From positions 372,001 through 436,000 of the forward strand of contig JAAKBF010000202.1 of assembly GCA_012656075.1 (NCBI GenBank): a stretch of DNA of 64,000 nucleotides. Reading direction: 5' to 3'. A program made the translations under genes and the position numbers. Origin of the DNA: Phytophthora hibernalis (taxonomy: Eukaryota > Oomycota > Peronosporomycetes > Peronosporales > Peronosporaceae). Below are positions 53,186-61,659 of the stretch, piece after piece; the stretch's first letter is position 1, and each line of letters begins with the position of its first letter. A model generated the notes under the pieces. That model was not told the origin of the DNA. It did not search any database and was given only the letters and a program-made list of their open reading frames with translations.

Positions 53186-56100
53186 TCAACTTACGAGTAC
53201 TCTTCGGCTGCTCTGCTGACAGTGAACCCGCGCTACTGGGATAACCTGGCCATCAATCTCAAGCCGGAAGTTCGGGAAGCGCAATTGTCCTGCGCGAGTG
53301 GCCAGGAGCCTTTTCTGCGTGCTAAACTCGCGCCGGTGGTCGCCGTTCACGCCCGAGCACGGGTCGAACCTGAAGCGTTCGATCTGTTTACCAACGAGGA
53401 TCCAGTCGCGCTCGCTACTTTCGTTCAAACACAGCGATAATGTACTTGTGTCGTCTTCTAGCGCGGCCCCGTTCGACTGTGACACCTCTTCTCGAACATG
53501 GATCTGGAACGTGACAGGCTCGCTTGCAGAGGCTTCGGCCATCTCACCAGTAAACTTATCCGTGACGCCATGACCTCTTGGTAGAATATCGACCCGGTAG
53601 CGCTTTCCTTCAACCTCCTCCAGTGGTACGTGCACTGTCATGGTTTTCTGCCACGACTCATCGTTGTAATATTTGAGATGCAGTTGCAGCGAACAGGAGC
53701 GGTCACTAACCTCCTTCTCGAAATTCGGAGCGCAAATCAAAGTGAACGCGAGGTGTAGTTGGTCGTGGGGACGCAGGGTGTCCCTCGCAGCTCAGTATTT
53801 GGGTCTCGCTCCACCGTTAGCACTGAATCGTTCCCAACTGGACACAAGAACCGATAATCTCGCAAAACAACGGGGACGAATGGATTGCATGTGAGGGCGA
53901 TCGAGACGAATATTCTTGTGCCGACACGTTTCAGCCTCACTGCCTCAACCAATGGTTGTAGCACACCGAATGTTGACTCAGTGGAACGTATCTCCATAGT
54001 TGCTGTTGGTGCGCTCGAGTTGATGGCATTCCGTTGATACCGGACATTCGCTTGAATAGTAATACTGGTGGAGGCATCATCCTCTGGTTCTGTAGAGTGA
54101 TCACTTGGATGCACCAGTAGGGATATTACATATGACAACGAATCCCCGGGGGCCATTGGAGGCAGTGCCGTAGTCAGCGTATTACTGTGCCTATCAGTGT
54201 TGTTGCCTTGTTCTACTTCCATCCTCTCGATATCCCCCAGATCAGATTCTGCTGCCAATCTCGCCCCGATAAACCGCACACCGCACACTTCTTCACCACC
54301 ACTTTCGTCTCCACCGTCAATTTCCTCCTCGGCGCATTGTGTGACATAGCCACCCTACTACTGCGTTTGAAAACACGCAATTCGAGAATTCCGTTCACCA
54401 CCATATCATCATTTGTCTGGATAGACACAGCAATTGTCTCCACTTGAGTCAATGGTCTCGGCATCAGCAACGGAGTGCCATTAATTGCAACTTGCACTGT
54501 GCTTTCCTTAACTCCAATTTCGAAGCTAGCGAGAGCAAAAGCGCTCGGGGAGCAAGCGGAAAGTGTTCCCTGCCAGGACGCATTCAATACCAGTACATGT
54601 GTATTGCCCCACGGGAACACCCGAATGAATAAACACGAGATTTACGCCAGTTTTCTCGTCCAGATGGACATTGCTTTCTTCCAGCAGCACTTCTGCGTCC
54701 TGTCCGTGGTTTCCATGGGCATCTTGGGACCACTGGACAACCTCGCCCCTTAATTCGGGCATTGATGCGGGGTACTTGATGTTAGATGGTTGTGTTCCTT
54801 CGTTGATGATACCTCGTCAGAGATGTTTTCACCATTGGCTTCAGCAGGAAGACCGCTGTTTGCGTCTTCACCCAACACCAGATCATTCAAAGCGGACGAG
54901 GTTTGTCGAAGAGAACTATCGTGTGGAGAGGGAGGGGCCAAAGTAAATTCCTCCGGCGGCTGCTGCTGCATTGTCTGCTTAGTGGTTGGTGTTCCTGCAA
55001 AACGCACACGGACCTTTTCCAAGTGTACGCCGGCAGGAAAATCATTAGCGATGCCTACCGTTACACGGATATCCCCGTGCTCTAGCACACTGCTGCTCGT
55101 TTGAGTTGTCTCCACCACCACTGTTGGTCTAAACAGCTCACCCATGTTTACCTTAGATGCCGTGTTTACTGGATCGTCGTCATCTTCTGTCGCGTCATTG
55201 GTATCGTTTTTCGAACGATTTTTCCAGACTCCGTACAAGAGCAACCATGAGCTGCTCCATCTCTTCTTTGCTTACGCCGACCTGCTCTTCCTGTGCAAGC
55301 TGCAACATGCTGAAGCAAGCTGCCACTGCTTGTGTCGATCGTCCGAGTGCTAGCTCTGCGCGACAGATACTCCGCACACACGCACCGAAAATGACCCACC
55401 ATCCATCCTCTTCACTTTGCCGTGCAAGTGAGCGCAGAAGTCTTGATGCACTTTCAAACTCCCCACGAGCTAGATGGTACCGTGCGCACTCTCCTCCTAA
55501 GAACACTGCAAATCGGTGCCGCCCAGACTGCGAAAAGTGCATCGAAGCGAGGTGTGACACCTCTGATAGACAGTGCTCGTATAACTCGCAACTTTCAGAC
55601 CGCCGCCATGCCGAAGCCACAAATACTTGCTCCAGTTGTTCATACCACGCCGACGATATTCCACCCTGGACTTCGCCGTTATGGGATACATTCGAAAATG
55701 AAACACGTAAGTCACTCCTGGACTTGTTCGACCTAGCGAAGTGCTTAAGCATACGTCGTGCAAGATAGAGCACATCGCCCAGTGCACGAGACATTTCTTC
55801 AACGGGGACTGCTTGAGCCACTTGCACAGAAACACTAGACGCAGTCCACTCCTCATCGCGACCGCTCCATGATAGCTCACATGCATAGGCAACTTCTAGG
55901 CACGCTCCAGCCGCCCAAAGAAATGGCTGATGCCAAGCAAGAGTTCCCTCTTTTGCCATTTCCTTCAGTTCTGCGAGAAAATATTCAATGAACGAGCTGG
56001 CACGCTTCAACAGCTGTGGGAAGCTGCCCATAACATATAGAGTTCGAATCTGCCGACAAAAACAGTAGAGCGAAATAAGTCGTGCTGATGCACGGTTAGA

Positions 56101-57159
56101 GGCAATGTACAGCTGCATTCCGTTGAGATCCAGCGCTAGCTATACAGCAGAACACGTATCAGTAAATAAAAAATAGCAAGATCCCGTAAATTAATGAAGT
56201 CCTGCTACTCACCGGAGACTGCGTGAATATTGGATCCTGCGGGGTGAAGGAACACTTGCTTGCATCACGGAACGTTTGCATCTCCACTTCATTTAAATTC
56301 ACGAAAATCGCGTCTAGCTCATCCAGCTGCACAATACCAGCACCTCGTTAAAAACAAGTATCTGACACCTTACCCTTCACCCCACCACTTACATGTCGAA
56401 TCGCGTCGTCCTGTAGATACATCTGCTGGTACATGAGCGCCAGCCTCTCTTTGGCCAAGAAAAACTCCCCAAAATCCCATCCAGCAGCTCCTCGCTTGGC
56501 ATCCAAGACTCTCAGCCTCTCCTCGTACTGGAAGCACTTGGTCTGGAACGCCTCCATGACACAATGTCTCAGCCTTAGCAGCAGTTCGGTCCACTGAGAC
56601 TCGTGCTGCTGCTGCTGTCCCACTACACTGGTGCCTTCCAACGTGTCAATTTTGCACACTCGTTCCAGCAGCGTCGACGCCGGCCCAATGGCCGGGCCCC
56701 TCCTATGAGCAAAATCGGCTCGTAACCTGTCAAAAACCTTCCTGTACACCGGATTGGGCGTGTTGCCTGCAGCTTTGGGGCGCGTGCCCAGAGGCACGTA
56801 AAGTACGAGCCACTCAGCTTTGGCGATTGTCATGGCGTCCACCCAGGAAGCCAATGGGGCCGCACCAGACTCTTGTAGTTGTCTAAATCTTCACATTTCA
56901 CTAGATAAATGCACGTGGGCGGCAGCTCCTTTTTCACGTTGGCAGGCGAAATTTCCACGAAATGCAGCGGCAGTTGGTCGATGCGCTTGGTCACGCCCAC
57001 GAGGTTGCGCCACTCGATGGCGCGCAGAGGCAGGCGTTGACACAGCGAAGGCGCCACGAACTGCCACACGCCTCCTTCGTCCGTGTAACCCACGCGCAGC
57101 CCAGGGGACAGCAACTCGCGCGTGAACTGCGGAGATACCGACGCGTACAGCGACGTCAT
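53186..57159 (-). CDS. TRAPPC10: Trafficking protein particle complex subunit 10 (TRAPPC10/TRS130-like)
   Basis: This is a large subunit of the TRAPP II tethering complex and Rab exchange factor at the Golgi. ATG 57,159 gives MTSLYASVSPQFTRELLSPG. The N-terminal half carries family hallmarks: LPLRAIEWRNLVGVTKRIDQ, WVDAMTIAKAEWLVLYVPLG, VFDRLRADF, FGEFFLAKERLALMYQQMYL and the split DELDAIFVNLNEVEM. Introns fit at 56,392-56,327 and about 56,215-56,139. The C-terminal half is beta-rich, as in TRAPPC10, and ends VARVHCQQSSRRVLVS at 53,186, with a possible further exon. At least eight single-base losses in runs are needed (56,873, 55,219-55,223, 55,207-55,211, 54,769-54,772, two at 54,600-54,660, 54,353-54,355, 53,782-53,784). 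The length of about 1,230 aa is normal for the family. Confidence 0.88.
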
Positions 57160-57680
57160 TTTTCAGTGATCGGTTTCGAGAGGGGTTGAGTGTACCAATT
57201 TTTCAGTGAACTTTTATTTTAACAAGCGAGAAACCGCTACATGTACCGAATAACACCCTTTTCAATCATAATACAGTGTGGGTATTATTGATTGAAAAGG
57301 TAAAAGTACGGCTCATTCGGTTAGGACAATGTCAAGAAGGTGCCTTGCTCGAGGAGCAAGGTGCCGAATGGCAACCCCTAGAGGGACGGTAACTAAATTC
57401 TGGCACGCCAATCAGGTCCGTGCTGATGGTGCTAGGCTTGGCTGTACGGGGCCGAACCAAATGAACCGTACTTCTCGTCGGCTGGTGACTGGAGGAGATT
57501 CTGAAGGCCGTTTTCTGGTGGCGGTGCAACTTGCTTTCTGGTGCTGCTGCAACTTGAGTTCTACTGCAACTGGAGTTCTGCTGCAACTTGTGGACAAACT
57601 TGGTGACGACTTCCATTTGCTTGAAAACACAATTTCTTCTTCTTCTCCGTCATCATCGCTTATCCGCTTCGCTCACCAGC
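57160..57680. other. Intergenic region with a short perfect hairpin
   Basis: CCTTTTCAATCA (57,257-57,268) and its exact complement TGATTGAAAAGG (57,289-57,300) form a 12-bp stem, extended by TAATA/TATTA. A second palindrome, CCTTGCTCGAGGAGCAAGG, lies at 57,342-57,360. The hairpin could be a small MITE or an expression signal near the divergent flank of TRAPPC10. No gene is seen except possible remnants continuing from the minus-strand fragment to the right. Confidence 0.5.
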
Positions 57681-58310
57681 TTTGTCACTCCCTACGCATA
57701 GAAATACACCTTTTCGTAACAGAGCAGAAAACGAGGTGTGCGAATATTGGCTTTATACGTCATTCTCTGCCATGTCGATTATGACGTTCTCCTTGAAGAG
57801 CGCGGCAACATCTGGAACAGAATTGTTCTTAACCGACGAAATGATCTCGTCGACCTTGGTGAGTATGAACTCGTCGCTGACCGTCTCGATGTCGACGTTC
57901 CAGTCGAATTCACACCAGACCTCAAGAAGTCGCTTGTTGAACGACTTCTTCACACTCAAGCACCTCCGCCATCTTGTCGGCATCGTTGCTGCACCTCATT
58001 GCTACCTTATCTTCGTACTCACGACGAAGCTTTCGCCAGTGCACCAGGGCAGCGAGCGAAGTGATCTTTAGTTGAGGAGCAGCGAGCGGCATGAGCAAAG
58101 CCACATGCACAGTTGAATTTCCTCCAGCGTCCGTCGTGGAGGGAGCCGAAGGCGTTGGGTTGTTGCGAGTCGATATTGTCATCTTGACCTTAGCACTGCT
58201 AAATGATTCTTTGTAGTAGGTCACACTTGAAAACGCAAATCCAGTCGGGGAAGCTGGCAATTCCTTCAGGTTCTTGCCGAGTGAATTGCGCTTGCCGCCT
58301 TGGTACTAAA
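57681..58310 (-). pseudogene. Fragment of a retroelement Gag-like protein
   Basis: A minus-strand frame runs from about 58,310 (KNLKELPASPTGFAFSSV) through ITSLAALVHWRKLRREYEDK (about 58,060-58,000) and, after a frame change near 57,960, into LLEVWCEFDWNVDIETVSDE and FILTKVDEIISSVKNN (to about 57,770). The pattern of a leading (W)(R/K)xxRREYE helix followed by a Trp/Asp-rich helical bundle matches Gag-like ORFs of oomycete retroelements in my memory, but no pol motif is near. Confidence is limited. Confidence 0.4.
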
Positions 58311-58399
58311 TGTGAAAGTGAGAAAGGAAAACATGCACGCCGACTAGTTGCTCTACATCGCCTTCACTAGCGTCCCAGTGAAGACGCTCTACTCGACCA

Positions 58400-59479
58400 T
58401 CCTACATATGTTCTGTATCTGCACCAGCTTGAGTCGGCGAGGACACGCCAGCGCAGCTCTCGTGTCTGCTGAGCCACGAGTCAGTGGCTGCGGTCTTCAT
58501 CTTCAACACCGCAGCTCCGCGAGCCGCAGCGCCGTGGCTGACTACAACCAAGTGCTGCTGCCTGCTGTCATTGCCACACTCGACTGCATTGCGTGGTCGT
58601 GGTTGGCCTTTCATGCTGCCACCCACTACACTTGTCATGCAATGATCCTGGCTGTCCAATCTATAATAGCACATTGCAACGTTCAGATATGAGTTTGAAT
58701 GCATAGCGACAACATGTTAGTTGTTCGTACCTGGTAGTACGTAATGCGGCGACGGTGGTCGCATATGATCTGCGCACCAATGCAGTACACAGACTTTCGC
58801 GAAAAATAGAACTCCGGATTCACAGCGGGGGCATTCAGCAGCTTAAATGCCGTGCCATCAACGCAACCGACATACGACGGAAATGCTGACCGAGCTTCGA
58901 ATGCCTGTGCGATTTTAGTCCTCTCGGCTTTACTTGGACAAACTCTTCTTCTAAAGCCAGTACGGCACTAGTGACTCGATCTCTAAATTTGTATACCGAA
59001 CCTGTAGATATAATCAAACTACAAGTTAGATCACGAGCACATGCGTGATAGAAATAGCAACAGCATATCATACCACCTTCGGCGATGCCAAAATGCTGCG
59101 CTACACGGTGTGTAGACAAGGAATGCAACGCGAACAAAAATACTTCCAGCTGCAGCTGCACGGGGCTTGCTCTTGCTTGGTGGGCACGCGGGCAAACACC
59201 AAATCACCTTGAATGCGGCGGAGTAAAAGTAAAAAACGCCTCTCTGCTCATACGCAGGTCGCGTCGAGCTCGCATCGGGTCGCTCCTAAATATGCTGCCC
59301 GGGGTCCAACGAGCAGCTTTGAAGGCAGTTGAGCGAGTTAGGTACTGAAACGAGGCAATTGCATCGTGAAAGAAGCCCTCTTCATCGTCTTCTGCGTCGC
59401 TATCGTCATACGCAAGCAGCTGATCCGCTTCTGTGATCTCCATCTCCTCTAGAAGCACCGCGCGGAGACTTCTCGTCAT
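58400..59479 (-). pseudogene. HARBI1-like (DDE_4) transposase fragment
   Basis: The minus strand reads from ATG 59,479 (MTRSLRAVLLEEMEITEADQ), through SHRVAQHFGIAEGG-like helices (about 59,100) and YKFRDRVTSAVLALEEEFVQ (about 58,990). It enters the nuclease core SYVGCVDGTAFKLLNAP (about 58,880-58,830), carrying the first catalytic Asp, followed by YFSRKSVYCIGAQIICDHRR. A GTACGA...TTATAG intron (about 58,730-58,665) leads to IGQPGSLHDKCSGW with the HD motif. After about 58,600 similarity is lost, so the third catalytic residue and C-terminus are missing. It is a different subfamily from the 18,640 copy. Confidence 0.7.
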
Positions 59480-59899
59480 CGATCACACCGTCTTCGTCCC
59501 CATCTTCAGTCGTCTTGCCCTCTTCCGTGTCTAACAAGTATCAGCCAAGCGTTCTGGAGACCAACCGGCGGGGACCAGCAAGACCCTCACAGTTGAAAGT
59601 TGAAGGTTTGATTTGATTGGTTGGTGATACATACTTACTTTCCAGCCGTGATAACCACTACTACTAAAGTTTGGTCATTTTTTATATTTAGCACGCTCTT
59701 TACAAGATATTAACAGTGGTGCTGGTCTCGCCGTCGGAATCGTTCTGAAAGGCAAGCTATCATTGCTCAAAGTTTGGTGCTGGCGCCGTCTGAGGTCGGG
59801 TTGTCTTCGCTTTTCGTTGGGGGTGGTTCTTTGTACATTCTCAATTGTGGCGTGTAACCACCGTAGCCTTTTCGAAAGAACATAGGACTCGCAGCGCGG

Positions 59900-60165
59900 G
59901 CTACGACGAGGTGGTGCTGAACGACGCGGCCACGGTGCTGTTTCTGCGGGAGCCCAAGCGGTTGGACGTTGCGGTCGTGGTCGTGCGCAACAGCGGGTTG
60001 CACTAGGCAACCGAGCTGGCCTCCAACAAGAGCAGCGTCTGGCTGCTGGCCTACTGCTGTATCGGCATCATGATGGCCTACACGACGAACGGCGTGGTGC
60101 TGGAGATAATCAGGACGCACCGCGAGTTGGGCGAGCAGTCCCTGACGTTTCGTCTACTTAGTTAA
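59900..60165 (+). pseudogene. Unrecognised coding fragment with a membrane-type helix
   Basis: The plus frame YDEVVLNDAATVLFLREPKR is interrupted by one TAG at about 60,004. It then continues as NKSSVWLLAYCCIGIMMAYT, TNGVVLEIIRTHRELG, ending TAA at about 60,163. The hydrophobic WLLAYCCIGIMMAY looks transmembrane. Base composition and codon use look like a host gene rather than the surrounding repeats, so this may be a captured or truncated gene piece. Confidence 0.35.
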
Positions 60166-60177
60166 GTATTAAAATAA

Positions 60178-60460
60178 GGCCCTGGTTTCTCCGCCAGTGT
60201 GAATTTCGTGAAACGATTTTGATTGGCCAACAGTTTATTCCCCGACAGGCGATTTATTCCCACCCTCTCGGGGTGGGAATAAAATAAAGATTTAATTCCC
60301 AGATAGACATCGAATACAAAGGTAGACACGCCTGGTCGTGATGGTACAATCGTAATGCGCGATGTTACGATTTTGCGGGGTATGTATACTTGCAGGTAAA
60401 TCGGATTCAAGCATGGGATTTGTGCAGGCAATAATCCCCAGGCCCGCACAAACCAGGGCC
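60178..60460. mobile_element. Tourist-like (PIF/Harbinger-type) MITE with TAA target duplication
   Basis: The ends GGCCCTGGTTT (60,178) and AAACCAGGGCC (ending 60,460) are perfect 11-bp inverted repeats, extended imperfectly. Each is flanked by TAA (60,175-60,177 and 60,461-60,463), the three-base TWA duplication made by Harbinger transposases. The 283-bp interior has no ORF but holds a strong hairpin, TTTATTCCCACC...GGTGGGAATAAA (about 60,253-60,293). It sits 10 bp from the mariner element. Confidence 0.75.
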
Positions 60461-60470
60461 TAAAAGTAAG

Positions 60471-61524
60471 TACTTCCTCTGTCTGGAAATGATCCGAACA
60501 AACGTATTGTTTTTGACCAATCGTCGATGTTTGTGACTCTATGCGTATTCTAATTGGATCAAAAGAAAGCGCTGGATCTCCGCTATTGGGGGATATATTT
60601 TTTTGTTGGTGATTCGCTGTAGATCCAACACAATCGAGCCCAGAAGCTGGTTCATTTCGGCTTCCCATTCCCCAAGTTCCGCCACGGCACAACCAAGCAT
60701 TCAACACGCAAACGCAGACCACCATGCCCAACCTAACCGATAACGAGCGCCGCCAGACCATTGACGAGCTCCTGGAGCGAAGTGTAAACTGCGTTCTACC
60801 TCGTGGTGCGCTGTCGGACGTCGCAAGTTGTGGAAGCGCGGACGGTCGACTATCACGAAACTGCGGGGCAGCTACTGCGTGGAAAGAAAGAATGGAGACG
60901 CCTGTAACGCAGCCAAGAGAAAGATCAAGAAGAACAGCGGTCGGAAGCGTGTTAACCGCGATGAGATGTGCGCCAAGTTGAAGGCGGTTCCGATGGAGGA
61001 CCGGCAAGATATCCGAAGGGTTGCCCATGTCGCCGGTGTATCTAGGTACATGGTAGCCGAGCTGTTGCACCAGGGATTCCTCAAGCGGCGCACAGGGCGC
61101 ATCAAGCCTTTCTCACAGATGAAAACAAGCTGCGCCGTGTCGAGTACGCGCTCTCCTATATCGACGACGTATCGCGGGTTTTCGAACCGATGTTCGACGT
61201 GGTGCACGTCGATGAGAAGTGGATCAACACAGACAAGGATAAGCGCAGCTAAATCCTCCTCGACGGCGAAGAACCGCCTCAGCGAAGCTGCAAGAGCAAG
61301 TGCTTCTTGATGCCGACCCCGTCCCTGGTAAATTCCTGTTTTTCTAATATTTCTGCATTGTCGAATAACCTTGAAAATTAATACATGTGAAAATTCGGAA
61401 GGATCCGCAATTTCATCTTCAACTATTAATCCCTGTCCAACATGATATCTTAAATTGACCAGCCAGCTCAACCTATTGACCTGGCATAATGACTTGTTCG
61501 GATCATTTCCAGACAGAGGAAGTA
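60471..61524. mobile_element. Tc1/mariner element with intact TIRs and an internally deleted transposase
   Basis: Perfect 31-bp terminal inverted repeats start TACTTCCTCTGTCTGGAAAT at 60,471-60,501 and lie complementary at 61,494-61,524. TA is the expected target duplication at the outer ends. The total length is about 1.05 kb. The TIR begins CTTCCTCTGTCTGG, similar in style to plant Stowaway/mariner ends. The enclosed transposase (next entry) stops after the first catalytic region, so the element is a deletion derivative. Confidence 0.9.
60724..61320 (+). pseudogene. Mariner-type transposase, truncated
   Basis: ATG 60,724 (MPNLTDNERRQTIDELLERS) opens a helix-turn-helix DNA-binding region (DRQDIRRVAHVAGVSRYMVA, then ELLHQGFLKRRTGRIKPF). 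It runs into the first catalytic block FEPMFDVVHVDEKWINTDKD at about 61,180-61,245. Two frame changes (near 60,828 and 61,113) look like single-base losses. The TAA inside KRS(Y)ILLDGEEPP at about 61,249 is a substitution. The remaining DDE half is absent before the right TIR. It is inactive; it could have been mobilised in trans. Confidence 0.8.
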
Positions 61525-61659
61525 TGTTAGGTTGTGTATTTTATTGTTTGTGGGTACATGTGCCTGTATCTGCCGAAGCTGGCAAGTGACATACAATGAT
61601 ATCCACCTCGAACTCGTCTGCATGCAGCAAAACGAGGTCGGACTTGCAGCCAACGTTAC
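61525..61659. other. 3' flank of the GH3 gene
   Basis: 135 bp between the mariner element and the GH3 stop codon; the mariner sits immediately downstream of the gene. No other feature is seen. Confidence 0.4.
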
